DNA from: Ligilactobacillus animalis KCTC 3501 = DSM 20602
GTDB taxonomy: Bacteria > Bacillota > Bacilli > Lactobacillales > Lactobacillaceae
Direction: 5' to 3'
DNA: 64,000 bases
NCBI RefSeq assembly: GCF_001434535.1
Contig: NZ_AYYW01000025.1
Location: forward strand, 186,263-250,262
This document shows positions 30,380 to 39,525 of the stretch, piece after piece. Position numbers and translations under genes: made by a program. The notes below the pieces were generated by a model. That model was not told where the DNA came from. It saw only the letters and a program-made list of their open reading frames with translations, and did no database searches. The stretch's first letter is position 1. The number at the start of each line of letters is the position of its first letter.

Positions 30380-30417
30380 AATTTTCAAATCCCCTCTAAA
30401 ATTTTCAATCAATGCCT

Positions 30418-30423
30418 ATTATA
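30418..30423 (-). promoter_or_regulatory. Extended -10 promoter of the pcrA operon
   Basis: TGCTATAAT on the minus strand: TG-N extended -10 with no good -35. Transcription would start near 30411. Confidence 0.55.
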
Positions 30424-30477
30424 GCAAATATTACAGCCCTATTCTTTAAAATTACTTAAATCTTAGCAAACAAGATG

Positions 30478-30511
30478 TAAAAAGACGCCGATATAAATAC
30501 CGTGCGTCTTA
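30478..30511 (-). terminator. Terminator of the PurK-like gene
   Basis: AAGACGC/GCGTCTT stem and TTTTTA tail on the minus strand, 8 bp past the stop. Confidence 0.75.
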
Positions 30512-30518
30512 AAAAATA

Positions 30519-31676
30519 CTATTCAACTATTTCATCATCAGCTGTGATCTCATCCCAGATCCCAGTTGCTTCGACTTGTTCCTTGGCATGTTTGCTCGAA
30601 TCAGCGGTCACTAGAACATAGCCTTCAGCTTTAACGGGATGAAGCGATTTAGGATAACGGAAATAATTGTAATGCCAGTTATCCTTTAAGACCCATTGTG
30701 TCCGCAAAGCATCGGTATCCTTGGTCGCGATCATCACCATCTCAGTTGGTTTTACCAAGTTAGGTTTAGACAAAGGGATCTGTGCCAAGGCACGCAAATG
30801 TTGTTCAAACATCGAAACGTCGGTCGCCTTATCAAATACATAACCTGAAGCATATAATGCCGGAATGATCCGTTTGATATACAAAGCACCACTCTTAGTC
30901 AAGAAAAATTCTGCTTGTAAGACCCCAACATAATCCAGTTCTTTGACGATCTCAGCTGTCAAGCGCTTGACCTCAGCTGCAACTTCACCATCTAAAGCTA
31001 CTGGTGCCAAGGTCGCATGTAAACGGTGTTCGCGATAATAATCTTCTGCGATCGGGAAATACGTCAAGTTACCGTCTTTATCTCGGGCTAAAGTCAGGGA
31101 TAATTCCTTTTCATACGGGATCCATGACTCGAGAATATAGGTCCCTAGATCGATTATGTCCGCACACTTAGCAATGTCGGTTTGTTTTTTGATGATCTGT
31201 TTTCGGCGCTTGCCAAAACCTTTTTGGATCGGTTTTAAAATGCATGGATAACCGATCGAACTGACTGCTTGGTAAACATCATCTAAACTGACGATCGTAG
31301 CATACGGCGCAACGTTGATATTGAGTTGTTCAAAGAAAGCCCGTTCTAATAAGCGGTCCTGCGTGATCTCCAACGTATCACTACCTTGGGGGACCCGCGT
31401 GAAGCGTTGCAAGAATTTGACCGCCTCAACATCAATGTTTTCTGAGGTATAAGTTACTAAGTCACACCGCTGTGCAAAATCTTGGAGCTTTGTTTTTTCG
31501 TTCAACTTACCGACCATTTTTACATCAGCTTCGGCTAACACGGGATTACTTTCGTCTGAACAATAAACGATCACAGTAAAGCCCATTTTCTTAGCCGCCC
31601 GTGCTAACATGATGCCGTTGGGATTGCCCCCGATGATCCCTAAAGTATCGCCTGGAAAAAGGATCTCTTGTTCCAT
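30519..31676 (-). CDS. PurK-like ATP-grasp protein
   Basis: 385 aa, related to N5-carboxyaminoimidazole ribonucleotide synthase. The N-terminal domain has LGIIGGNPNGIMLARAA where PurK has GGGQLGRM; the ATP-grasp loop is KPIQKGFGKRRKQII instead of the Gly-rich PurK loop; near the end the catalytic NE-PRPHNSGH motif is replaced by IKRIIPALYASGYVFD. No purE or other pur gene is near; it stands alone beside the pcrA operon with its own terminator. I therefore call it an ATP-grasp enzyme of changed or unknown substrate rather than a working PurK. Confidence 0.75.
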   Translation of the reverse strand: MEQEILFPGDTLGIIGGNPNGIMLARAAKKMGFTVIVYCSDESNPVLAEADVKMVGKLNEKTKLQDFAQRCDLVTYTSENIDVEAVKFLQRFTRVPQGSDTLEITQDRLLERAFFEQLNINVAPYATIVSLDDVYQAVSSIGYPCILKPIQKGFGKRRKQIIKKQTDIAKCADIIDLGTYILESWIPYEKELSLTLARDKDGNLTYFPIAEDYYREHRLHATLAPVALDGEVAAEVKRLTAEIVKELDYVGVLQAEFFLTKSGALYIKRIIPALYASGYVFDKATDVSMFEQHLRALAQIPLSKPNLVKPTEMVMIATKDTDALRTQWVLKDNWHYNYFRYPKSLHPVKAEGYVLVTADSSKHAKEQVEATGIWDEITADDEIVE

Positions 31677-31789
31677 TCTCTCACAACCTCTCGTATCACT
31701 AATACTTACTTTCTATTTTACCACATTACTCAGCAAGACAGTATTTTAATAATGTAAATTTTTAAAAATATATTTTGTGCCACCTAACA

Positions 31790-31813
31790 AAAAAAGCAGG
31801 CTATCACCTGCTT
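31790..31813 (-). terminator. xpt-pbuX operon terminator
   Basis: AAGCAGG-TGATAG-CCTGCTT and TTTTTG on the minus strand, 7 bp after the pbuX stop. Confidence 0.85.
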
Positions 31814-31819
31814 CACACA

Positions 31820-33145
31820 TTATTTGTCTACATCTTCTAAAACACGCACTTGTTGCTTGATATCTTTTTTAGCTAGTCCTGCTCTACCCTTGAAGGCCAA
31901 ATTCAATAATACTGAACTTAAACTTGCCACCACGATCCCATTACCTAAGAATAGTTGAACTGCACGCGGTAGATTTTGGAAGATATTTGGATAGATCGAC
32001 ACGCCCAGACCTAAACCGATCGAAACCGCCACAACTAAGATATTTCGTTGGTCGGTAAAATCAACATTAGCTAAGATCCTGATCCCTTGCACACTGATCA
32101 TCGCAAACATCACTAGCATCGCCCCACCTAAAACCGGTGTCGGGATCATCGTCGCTAACGCCCCCACCTTAGGCAACAGCCCTAACAGCATCAAAAGTCC
32201 TGCTGACCAATAGATCGGACGCTTGGTCTTGATCCCTGAAAGCTCAAGCAAGCCAACATTTTGTGAAAATGTCGTATATGGGAAAGTATTGAAGATCCCA
32301 CCTAAAATGACCGCCATCCCTTCAGCCCGATAGCCGAGTTTGAGGTCTTTTTCGGTGATCTTTTTATTCAAAATATCCCCTAAAGCAAAATAAACACCCG
32401 TCGATTCGACCATGGAAACCAAAGCGATGATGATCATCGTAACCGAAGATGACCATTCAAAGTGAGGCATCCCAAAGTAAAAAGGCTGTGGTACGTGGAA
32501 CCACGGTGCTTCATGTAATGGCGCCAAGGAAACTAGCCCCAGCGCTGCAGCTACTAAACTCCCGATCACTAATCCCAGTAAGACTGCGATCGAACTCAAA
32601 AAGCCCTTTGCAAAGACTTGGATCGCTAAAATCAAGATCACCGTCAAAAAGCCCAAAGTGATATTGGTAAGTGAACCAAAATCTTTAGCACTAGCATTAC
32701 CACCACCGATATTTTGGATCGCGATCGGGATCAATGTCAGACCGATAACAGTGATCAACGTCCCTGTGACCACAGGTGGAAAGAGGCGTTTGACCTTCGA
32801 AAACTGGCCCGAGACTAGACAAACAAAGATCCCCGCCACAATGATCGCCCCATACATCGTCTGGATCGTAAATTGGCTTCCGATCATCTTTAACGGTTCG
32901 ACAGCTTGGATCGCACACCCTAAAACAACGGGCAGGCCGATCCCAAAATAACGATTGCGCATAAGCTGAAGTAAAGTAGCTAACCCACACATAAAAATGT
33001 CGATCGAAACCAGGTAAGTCATCTGTTCGGTGTTAAAATTCAAGGCTGTCCCGATCAATAAGGGAACGGCCACCGCTCCAGAATACATCGCTAATAAATG
33101 CTGTAAACCTAGTAAAGCCGCCTGACTATTATTTGCTTTTTTCAT
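31820..33145 (-). CDS. pbuX: Xanthine permease (NCS2 family)
   Basis: 441 aa, about 14 membrane segments. Start taken at the Met of MKKANNSQAALLGLQHLLAM (33145) behind GTGGGGGAATAA; the longer frame would overlap xpt. NCS2 features: LLGLQHLLAMYSGAVAVPLL, the short-helix region FNTFPYTTFSQNVGLLELSG and GGAMLVMFAMISVQGIRIL. Imports xanthine by proton symport. Four bases after xpt, under the same purine riboswitch. Confidence 0.93.
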   Translation of the reverse strand: MKKANNSQAALLGLQHLLAMYSGAVAVPLLIGTALNFNTEQMTYLVSIDIFMCGLATLLQLMRNRYFGIGLPVVLGCAIQAVEPLKMIGSQFTIQTMYGAIIVAGIFVCLVSGQFSKVKRLFPPVVTGTLITVIGLTLIPIAIQNIGGGNASAKDFGSLTNITLGFLTVILILAIQVFAKGFLSSIAVLLGLVIGSLVAAALGLVSLAPLHEAPWFHVPQPFYFGMPHFEWSSSVTMIIIALVSMVESTGVYFALGDILNKKITEKDLKLGYRAEGMAVILGGIFNTFPYTTFSQNVGLLELSGIKTKRPIYWSAGLLMLLGLLPKVGALATMIPTPVLGGAMLVMFAMISVQGIRILANVDFTDQRNILVVAVSIGLGLGVSIYPNIFQNLPRAVQLFLGNGIVVASLSSVLLNLAFKGRAGLAKKDIKQQVRVLEDVDK

Positions 33146-33149
33146 CGTG

Positions 33150-33725
33150 TTATTCCCCCACAAAGTGCACTTTATCGTCTTCAAAAGAAGCGATCCGCGC
33201 AAGTGATTCCAATCTTACCCCGCGCTCTTTGATCAATTTAGCCCCAGCTTGGAACGATTTTTCAACAACTACCCCTGCTCCAACGATATGGGCGCTAGCT
33301 TGGCGACAGATCTCAAGTAAGCCCAAGACTGCCTGCCCGTTAGCCAAGAAATCATCGATCACTAACACGCGGTCAGTTTCCGATAAAAATTTTTGGTCAA
33401 CTGAGATCGTATTGGTCACCTTTTTAGTATATGAGTAGACCTCAGCCGCATAGACATCACTATCCAAGGTCGATGGCTTTTTCTTGCGCGCAAAGACCAC
33501 TGGAATATCCATCACGAGTCCAGCCATGATAGCTGGTGCGATCCCTGAAGCTTCGACCGTCAAGATCTTTGTCACAGCCTCATCTTTGAATAAACGCTCA
33601 AATTCTTGGCCGATCTCATACATCAACTGTGGGTCGATCTGATGGTTCAAGAATTGATTGACCTTTAATACGTTTCCCGGTAAAACAACACCATCTTGTT
33701 TGATGCGTTCTTCTAATACTTTCAA
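33150..33725 (-). CDS. xpt: Xanthine phosphoribosyltransferase
   Basis: 191 aa from a TTG at 33725 (MKVLEERIKQDGVVLPGNVLKV), with AGGGGG 9 nt upstream; longer frames read into the riboswitch terminator. PRPP loop VLVIDDFLANGQAVLGL (about 123-139) and GDxxL-type purine site EASGIAPAIMAGL. Converts xanthine plus PRPP to XMP. Operon xpt-pbuX, salvage module. Confidence 0.95.
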   Translation of the reverse strand: MKVLEERIKQDGVVLPGNVLKVNQFLNHQIDPQLMYEIGQEFERLFKDEAVTKILTVEASGIAPAIMAGLVMDIPVVFARKKKPSTLDSDVYAAEVYSYTKKVTNTISVDQKFLSETDRVLVIDDFLANGQAVLGLLEICRQASAHIVGAGVVVEKSFQAGAKLIKERGVRLESLARIASFEDDKVHFVGE

Positions 33726-33737
33726 GCTATAGCCCCC

Positions 33738-33783
33738 TAAAAATAATAAAGACCAGACTTTGGCAAAAACAAAAGTCTGGTCT
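33738..33783 (-). terminator. Riboswitch-controlled intrinsic terminator
   Basis: Perfect 12-bp stem AGACCAGACTTT/AAAGTCTGGTCT with a T-rich tail (TTATTATTTTT) between aptamer and xpt. Formed when purine is bound, to stop transcription. Confidence 0.85.
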
Positions 33784-33797
33784 CCTAACGTTTTTTT

Positions 33798-33863
33798 ACT
33801 CATAGTCCAAGATTTACGGTCTTGGGTAGAAACTCGCCAACCAGATTATGGCATTATATAAGT
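33798..33863 (-). promoter_or_regulatory. Purine riboswitch aptamer, guanine/xanthine class
   Basis: Minus-strand leader contains the conserved core: ACTTATATAAT, loop TGGTTGGCGAGTTTCTACC, ACCGTAAAT and GGACTATGAGT. The P1 stem ACTTAT/ATGAGT closes three-way pairing and the base before TATG is C (GACTATG), the specificity base of guanine-type aptamers (U in adenine ones). Confidence 0.93.
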
Positions 33864-33874
33864 AACCTGTAGCT

Positions 33875-33903
33875 AGAATAGCATAACTATTTTTCGTTTT
33901 CAA
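33875..33903 (-). promoter_or_regulatory. xpt-pbuX promoter
   Basis: -35 TTGAAA (33898-33903), 17-nt spacer, -10 TATTCT (33875-33880), just upstream of the aptamer. Confidence 0.65.
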
Positions 33904-33944
33904 GCTCAAATATTCGGCTTTTACACCAAAATATCTGAAATGTA

Positions 33945-34544
33945 TCATAAATCGTATTGATTTAAATTATACTGTTTGATCAAGGCGATCAACTTTTCGG
34001 CATAATTAGGATCAGTCGCGTAGCCTTGATTTTGTAAAGCCCACGCTGCTTGTTCATAATTTTTGGCTTGCAGTACTGGCCCATAATGATCGGTATTCCA
34101 GTCCGTTCCATCAACAAAAAGTTGTGTATGCGCCTTGACCGAATCTTCCCAACTGCCATAGACTGCAAAAGTATCCTTGATCGTAGTCCATTGGCCATCG
34201 ACATATTCTTGCGTTGTCATCAAAGACCCGTTCGGATTTTTGATCCCAAATAAGTTATTGTACTTAGCAGAAAGTTCACTTTTGCCCCAATCAGACTCTA
34301 AGGCTGCTTGAGCTAAGGTGATACTTGCTAAAACACCATACTGGCGCTGTTCGGCTTGCGCGATCGGAGCAAGTTGCTTGATAAAATTTTGTTTAGCTTG
34401 TTCATCATTTGAAGTTGTCGCTTGCGGTGTCTCACTAGTAGCAAAATATTTATCTGCCATGCCCGTAAGAAATGTTACCGCTAGTAGCACTATAAAACCT
34501 AAAAAAAGTAACTGTGAGTAATTTTTCTTTTTTCGACGTGCCAC
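33945..34544 (-). CDS. GH73 glucosaminidase domain protein (cell-wall hydrolase)
   Basis: 199 aa. N-terminal membrane anchor/signal segment LLFLGFIVLLAVTFLTGMA (about 12-30), then a FlgJ/LytG-type N-acetylglucosaminidase domain: ASITLAQAALESDWGKS with the catalytic Glu near residue 85, KYNNLFGIKNP and YATDPNYAEKLIALI. Cleaves the glycan strand of peptidoglycan. No binding repeats follow, so it is a minimal single-domain enzyme. Confidence 0.9.
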   Translation of the reverse strand: MARRKKKNYSQLLFLGFIVLLAVTFLTGMADKYFATSETPQATTSNDEQAKQNFIKQLAPIAQAEQRQYGVLASITLAQAALESDWGKSELSAKYNNLFGIKNPNGSLMTTQEYVDGQWTTIKDTFAVYGSWEDSVKAHTQLFVDGTDWNTDHYGPVLQAKNYEQAAWALQNQGYATDPNYAEKLIALIKQYNLNQYDL

Positions 34545-34574
34545 AAAATACCGCCTTTCTTAAAAATCAAGAAC

Positions 34575-35162
34575 CTACGCTTTTAATTTTCTCAGTAAAG
34601 AAAGCGAAACACTGGGGGCAATAATCGCTGCCAAAGCCGCTTCTGGTAACCCATTTGTTGCCACGACCCCCAATAGATATGGTAACAAGGCTGCTACATC
34701 CAAGGCATACATGGCTGGTGCTTGCCCTTGATAAAAGAGATAGATCTGGCCTAAAACTAACAATGTATTAGTCAATGACCCTAAAACGGCTGCGATACCT
34801 GCAGCTAAGATCTTTGAGGATAAGCGTTTAGATAACCACATAAATGTATAGCCTGCCACGACCCCGATCAAGATCCGAGGTAAAACAGAGACCAGTGGAT
34901 TCGTAAAGACGATCGTTGCCAAGGGACTCGTCGGCCAAACAAAGGCGCGAATAAAGGTGATCGTGCCCCAGACTCCACCGACGATCGCACCATCTTTAGG
35001 TCCTAAAACGAGTGCAGCCACGATCACAGTGATATGGATGATCGTTAAATTAAGGGGGCCAAGTGGAATATAACCCAGAAATGGGATAAAATTTTGGATG
35101 ATAATGATCGCTGTAAATAGCGCTAAAAAGGCGATCCGTTGCGTTTTTTTTCGTTGTTTCAA
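34575..35162 (-). CDS. ECF transporter S component, possibly pantothenate (PanT-like)
   Basis: 195 aa, six hydrophobic segments. ALFTAIIIIQNFIPFLGYIPLGPLNLTIIHITVIVAA and GPKDGAIVGGVWGTITFIRA follow the pattern of ECF_trnsprt S components of the pantothenate/HMP type; the alanine helix 1 motif binds the shared EcfT. Substrate assignment is by resemblance only. The shared EcfA/EcfT module is not in this window. Own promoter at 35195-35223. Confidence 0.75.
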   Translation of the reverse strand: MKQRKKTQRIAFLALFTAIIIIQNFIPFLGYIPLGPLNLTIIHITVIVAALVLGPKDGAIVGGVWGTITFIRAFVWPTSPLATIVFTNPLVSVLPRILIGVVAGYTFMWLSKRLSSKILAAGIAAVLGSLTNTLLVLGQIYLFYQGQAPAMYALDVAALLPYLLGVVATNGLPEAALAAIIAPSVSLSLLRKLKA

Positions 35163-35194
35163 ATTAAACTTCCTTTTTTATGATCTTTTTATAG

Positions 35195-35223
35195 ATTATA
35201 TTATCCTGCGTTAAATATTACAA
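35195..35223 (-). promoter_or_regulatory. Promoter of the ECF S-component gene
   Basis: -35 TTGTAA (35218-35223), 17-nt spacer, -10 TATAAT (35195-35200) on the minus strand. Confidence 0.6.
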
Positions 35224-35301
35224 AAGAAAAGTTCGCTGATCACTTGTAAGTTTATTTTAGTCAAATTTGGCTATGATGCAAGGAATTTTCCAAAAATTTA
35301 A

Positions 35302-35341
35302 AAAAGTCAGTTCTAATGCTTACAGCACTAAAACTGACTTT
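35302..35341 (-). terminator. mleP terminator
   Basis: AAAGTCAGTT/AACTGACTTT stem followed by TTTTAAA on the minus strand, 9 bp after the permease stop. Confidence 0.75.
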
Positions 35342-35349
35342 ATATTACA

Positions 35350-36318
35350 CTAAATAAATTGTAAGATCGCCATCAAGATCGGTACTACGACTACAAATAA
35401 AACAGTACTCATCACGACCACATCAGTCGCATATTTAACATCCCCATGAGCTTCCTTTGCCAAAATAGGTAAGACGGCTAACATTGGAGTTGCTGATTGA
35501 ACAACTAATGTTTGACGCATCAATGTCGGTAAGTCGACCCCAAAACTTGCACCTGCTTTGATCAACAAGATCAACACGACTGGTGATAACACAAAACGAC
35601 CTAATAATGCCAAAATCGAATCGCGTTCGAACCGGAAATTGTTCAAACCTGCATCACATAACACGATCCCGATATAGATCAAGGACAATGGTGTCACCAA
35701 AGCACCGACATAAGACAAGGTTTGTCCCATAAAACTTGGTACTGGGATCCCTAATAGCAACCACACGATCGCTACGATAAAACCAACGAGTGGCATTGGT
35801 AGAACTTTTTTCCAATTGATCTTATGAGCTTTCTTTTGACTCTTATCGACCGTTGGATCATCATTTGAGATCAAGTAGACCCCAAAAGCCCAAGTTGAAA
35901 CGGTATTGATGATGTAATAGATCAAGAAATAACTCATCGCCTTTTCACCAAAAAGCGCATTGTTCAAAGGCATCCCGATAAAGATCGTATTTGCGTTAAC
36001 GACCGCATTCATGAAGATCCCCCGACGACCCGGCTTGATCTTTAAGACTTTAACTGCTGACCAAGCGATCACATAACCAATGATCACACCTAAGGCTGGG
36101 AAAATAATACCTTTTCCTAAACCTAAGAGGCTTTCCCGAGTCAAGTGATCCATCACACCCATAAAGATCGAAGCTGGTAAAGCGATCTTAGTGATCAAAG
36201 ATGCGATATTGCCACCAAATGAATCGGCAAACCAACCTGTTTTACGTAAAATATAACCAAGTGCCATGATCAATACGATCACAAGCACACTTGAGACGGA
36301 AGTTAAAAAAACTGCCAT
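35350..36318 (-). CDS. mleP: AEC-family malate permease
   Basis: 322 aa, ten membrane helices of the auxin efflux carrier type (VLIMALGYILRKTGWFADSFGG at the start; NANTIFIGMPLNNALFG in the middle; VQSATPMLAVLPILAKE near the end). Downstream of malolactic enzyme, it should exchange malate for lactate, creating proton motive force. Ribosome site AAAGGAG. The 62-bp gap to mleS contains a hairpin at 36343-36371 that may lower permease expression relative to the enzyme. Confidence 0.88.
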   Translation of the reverse strand: MAVFLTSVSSVLVIVLIMALGYILRKTGWFADSFGGNIASLITKIALPASIFMGVMDHLTRESLLGLGKGIIFPALGVIIGYVIAWSAVKVLKIKPGRRGIFMNAVVNANTIFIGMPLNNALFGEKAMSYFLIYYIINTVSTWAFGVYLISNDDPTVDKSQKKAHKINWKKVLPMPLVGFIVAIVWLLLGIPVPSFMGQTLSYVGALVTPLSLIYIGIVLCDAGLNNFRFERDSILALLGRFVLSPVVLILLIKAGASFGVDLPTLMRQTLVVQSATPMLAVLPILAKEAHGDVKYATDVVVMSTVLFVVVVPILMAILQFI

Positions 36319-36342
36319 AATAATTCTCCTTTTTCTTCTGCC

Positions 36343-36371
36343 AAAGATAAAAGACCAACAAGTGGCCTTTT
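36343..36371 (-). other. mleS-mleP intercistronic hairpin
   Basis: GATAAAAG/CTTTTATC stem with inner CCA/TGG pairing on the minus strand and only a weak T tail; likely a partial terminator or RNA stabiliser. Confidence 0.45.
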
Positions 36372-36380
36372 ATCAATTTA

Positions 36381-38000
36381 TTAATATTTAGGTTCCCACT
36401 TCATATCAGCCACTGCCTTCTTAGCGTCTGTCACGCCAGCAAGGCCTTGATCGATCGCTGATTGTGCTACGACTTGAGCAACTGTTTGTGAGAATTCTTG
36501 TAACTTAGAAACTGGTGGTAACACTGCAGCACCTGGTTGATCTGGATCAACGATACCACCTAAAGCGTGGGCTGCATCGGCCAACATCTTTTCGTTTAAG
36601 ATCTTAGCTTTAGCCGCGATCGCACCAAAACCAACACCTGGGTAGACCAAAGCATTGTTTGCTTGACCGATATTGTAAGTTACACCGTTATATTCGATAT
36701 CACCAGCTGGGATACCTGTTGCAACTAAAGCACGACCATCTGTCCATTTCAAAAGATCTTCTGCTTTAGCTTCAGCCAAACGTGTTGGGTTAGACAATGG
36801 GAAGATCACTGGACGTTTCGTGTGAGCTGCCATTTCCTTAACGATACTTTCCGTGAATGTACCTGGTTGTGTCGAGGTCCCGATCATAACAGTTGGATGA
36901 ACTGCTTTAACGACAGCTTCTAAGTTCGTTAACTCATCAGCATTCTCAAATTCTGAACGTTTGCGCACAAAAGCTTTTTGACCTGGAGTTAGATCTTCTG
37001 TATCTTCGAATAAAAGCCCTTGTTTATCGACTAAGTAGAAGTGCTTTTTAGCTTCTGTTTCGCTCAAGCCTTCGCGAACCAATTCATCAAATAACATATT
37101 GGCGATCCCGACACCAGCTGTCCCAGCACCGAAAGTCAAGAAGATCTGATCGGTGATCTTTTCTTTAGAAATATTCATCGCACCCAAGACACCAGCAAGC
37201 GAAATGATACCTGTTCCTTGGATATCGTCATTGAAGGTCAAGATCTTATCTTGATATTTTTCCAAGATGACCGCTGCATTCGAGCGTCCAAAGTCTTCAA
37301 AGTGCAGTAAGCTTTCAGGGAAGAGTTTTTCTGCTGTAGCAACAAACTTGTCGACCATTGCATGGTATTTTTCACCATAAACACGTGCATGGCGGTTACC
37401 AAGGTAAAGAGGATCATTCAATAGTTTTTCATTATTTGTTCCGTTATCAAGTGAAACTGGTAAAACTTGAGCTGGATCGATACCAGCAGCTGCTGTGTAG
37501 ACCATCAATTTGCCGACTGCGATATCAACACCATTAACGCCCCAATCACCCATACCAAGGATACCCTCAGCATCAGTTACAACGATCAAACGAATGTCAC
37601 GCCCGTCAGCCGCATTTCGCAAGGACTCTTCGATGCTGTCTTGGTCATCAACAGAAATAAAAGCTGCTTCTTGGGGACGCGTGAAGATCTCACTGTATTG
37701 TTCGATCGATTCAGCGATCACTGGATCATACACGATCGGCATAAATTCTACGATATGTTGTCCCATCAAATAGTAGAATAGTGTTCGATTCGTATTAAAG
37801 ATCGTCATCAAGAATTGGCGTTGTTCTAATTGGCTTGATTTGCGCTTGAATTGACCGTAAGCTTGGTCTGCTTGTTCTTGTAAAGTTTGGACCTTAGCTG
37901 GTAAAGCACCTGTCAAACCAAGTTCTTTACGTTCTTCAACTGTAAAAGCTGTTCCTTTATTTAAAAAAGGATTATTTAAAATGTTCATTGTATCTGCCAT
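36381..38000 (-). CDS. mleS: Malolactic enzyme
   Basis: 539 aa, NAD- and Mn-dependent decarboxylation of L-malate to L-lactate and CO2. Malic-enzyme fold: [20 protein letters not shown] (about 88-107), [13 protein letters not shown], metal site [20 protein letters not shown] and NAD site [14 protein letters not shown] (about 300). Start follows AAGGAGCCGATAAAC. Divergent from mleR with 140 bp between, and followed by the permease. Confidence 0.95.
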   Translation of the reverse strand: MADTMNILNNPFLNKGTAFTVEERKELGLTGALPAKVQTLQEQADQAYGQFKRKSSQLEQRQFLMTIFNTNRTLFYYLMGQHIVEFMPIVYDPVIAESIEQYSEIFTRPQEAAFISVDDQDSIEESLRNAADGRDIRLIVVTDAEGILGMGDWGVNGVDIAVGKLMVYTAAAGIDPAQVLPVSLDNGTNNEKLLNDPLYLGNRHARVYGEKYHAMVDKFVATAEKLFPESLLHFEDFGRSNAAVILEKYQDKILTFNDDIQGTGIISLAGVLGAMNISKEKITDQIFLTFGAGTAGVGIANMLFDELVREGLSETEAKKHFYLVDKQGLLFEDTEDLTPGQKAFVRKRSEFENADELTNLEAVVKAVHPTVMIGTSTQPGTFTESIVKEMAAHTKRPVIFPLSNPTRLAEAKAEDLLKWTDGRALVATGIPAGDIEYNGVTYNIGQANNALVYPGVGFGAIAAKAKILNEKMLADAAHALGGIVDPDQPGAAVLPPVSKLQEFSQTVAQVVAQSAIDQGLAGVTDAKKAVADMKWEPKY

Positions 38001-38044
38001 GTTTATCGGCTCCTTTTTTACTAGATCTCAATTGATGTCACTCA

Positions 38045-38073
38045 TTTTAAAACGGTGCGATTTTTATAGTCAA
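38045..38073 (-). promoter_or_regulatory. mleS promoter in the mleS-mleR divergent region
   Basis: -35 TTGACT (38068-38073), 17-nt spacer, -10 TTAAAA (38045-38050) on the minus strand. It overlaps the plus-strand mleR promoter (-10 TACACT at 38082-38087), a typical LysR layout. Confidence 0.55.
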
Positions 38074-38140
38074 CTTTGTGGTACACTATTAGTAAAATTA
38101 ATATGAGCTTTTAAAAAGCTGTCAAATCAAGGATCTGAAG

Positions 38141-39049
38141 ATGAATATTAGAGATTTTGAATATTTCCACCAATTAGTCAAAGAAAAAAATTTTTCCAAA
38201 GTTGCCCAGATATTCTCTGTTAGCCAACCAACGGTCACATTAGCGATCAAGCGGCTCGAAGAAGAATTTGAAACGACCTTTTTTATCCGGGATCGCTCAC
38301 ACAAAGAATTACTGGTCACCCCTAGTGGCTACCAATTTGATGCCCATTTAAAAGTGATCTTAAACGAGTTAGCTATCGCTAAAAAAGAAGCTTTGCGTGC
38401 TAAACAAGAAAAATTACTCTTTGGGCTACCACCGATCATCGGCAATTATTTTTTCCCCAATATCGTTTCTAAATTGATCGCGACTGGTTTGATCGAACAA
38501 CTCGAGACTAGGGAAGCTGGTTCACAAGCTCTACTTAAGCTCTTATTAGATGGCTCGCTTGATTTTTGTCTCTTAGGCTCACTTGAACCTTTGACCCAAC
38601 CCGCTCTAAAAGCTGAAACTTTTGCTCAAGCGTCATTTAAGATCATCGTCAGCAAGCAACATCCCCTAGCCTCAAAAAAGGCCGTCTATTTTTCCGAATT
38701 AAAAGACGAGCGCTTTATCGTGCATAATGAAGGTTTCATTCACGATAAGGTCCTCAAACTCTTAGCTCAAAAAGAACACTTCCGACCTGATATCATCTAC
38801 CGTACTAATTACGTCCACGTATTAAAATCCATGGTCGCAAGCAACACGGGGATCGCCTGTTTGACAGACATTGCGATCAGCCCCAACGATGACTTTTCCG
38901 TTCTAGAACTCCTAGACGAACAACAGCCCAAATTCTTACTCTCGATCGTCACACGTGCGACTCAAGTAATAACACCAGCTAAAAAACAGTTGCTAGATAT
39001 CTTGCACGACACGGTCTATAACTCCCCTATCGGAAAGGAAAATGAATAA
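38141..39049 (+). CDS. mleR: LysR-type regulator MleR
   Basis: 302 aa. Winged helix (residues 1-60: FEYFHQLVKEKNFSKVAQIFSVSQPTVTLAIKRLEEEF) and a two-lobed effector domain (about 90-290). Divergent from mleS, so it most likely activates the malolactic genes in response to malate. Stop codon overlaps the start of the DUF1810 gene (TAATG). Confidence 0.9.
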   Translation: MNIRDFEYFHQLVKEKNFSKVAQIFSVSQPTVTLAIKRLEEEFETTFFIRDRSHKELLVTPSGYQFDAHLKVILNELAIAKKEALRAKQEKLLFGLPPIIGNYFFPNIVSKLIATGLIEQLETREAGSQALLKLLLDGSLDFCLLGSLEPLTQPALKAETFAQASFKIIVSKQHPLASKKAVYFSELKDERFIVHNEGFIHDKVLKLLAQKEHFRPDIIYRTNYVHVLKSMVASNTGIACLTDIAISPNDDFSVLELLDEQQPKFLLSIVTRATQVITPAKKQLLDILHDTVYNSPIGKENE

Positions 39050-39462
39050 TGACTTTAGCAAGATTTACCGCTCCGCAACAACAATATTTCAAACTAGCTA
39101 TGACCGAACTCAAAGCACAAAAGAAACGTTCCCACTGGATGTGGTTCATGTTTCCCCAATTACGTGGCTTAGGCAAAAGTCAGACCGCTCACTTATACGG
39201 GATAGCTGATCTCAATGAAGCCCAAGCCTTCTTGGCCGATCCATATTTAGGCAACAATTTACGTCAATTGTGTGAAGTTCTGTTACAAGTTCCGACCAAT
39301 AACGCTAAAACGATCTTTGGTTTTCCCGATGATCTAAAGCTCAAGTCGTCAATGACACTCTTTTTTAAAGCCAGTAACGACCCCATTTTTCAAGCTGTAC
39401 TGGATAAATTTTTTCACGGTGAACATGATCAAAAGACCCTTTTATTACTAAAAAATATGTAA
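39049..39462 (+). CDS. DUF1810 family protein
   Basis: 137 aa with the family signature RSHWMWFMFPQLRGLGKSQTAHLYGI (about 28-53) and PDDLKLKSSMTLF. Function unknown; homologues are small calpastatin-named proteins without demonstrated role. Translationally coupled to mleR by one-base overlap, which is unusual company for a regulator. Confidence 0.88.
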   Translation: MTLARFTAPQQQYFKLAMTELKAQKKRSHWMWFMFPQLRGLGKSQTAHLYGIADLNEAQAFLADPYLGNNLRQLCEVLLQVPTNNAKTIFGFPDDLKLKSSMTLFFKASNDPIFQAVLDKFFHGEHDQKTLLLLKNM

Positions 39463-39484
39463 CAAACAAAACTAACATAACAAC

Positions 39485-39520
39485 AAGGCCCTCACCACGA
39501 TGCCACGTGGTGAGGGCCTT
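39485..39520. terminator. Bidirectional terminator
   Basis: Perfect 15-bp stem AAGGCCCTCACCACG/CGTGGTGAGGGCCTT with a four-base loop between the convergent DUF1810 and ABC exporter genes. Confidence 0.88.
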
Positions 39521-39525
39521 ATATA

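Noticed and set aside
30519..31676. Functional purine biosynthesis purK
   Set aside because: All three catalytic signatures differ and no pur gene is adjacent; kept only as PurK-like.
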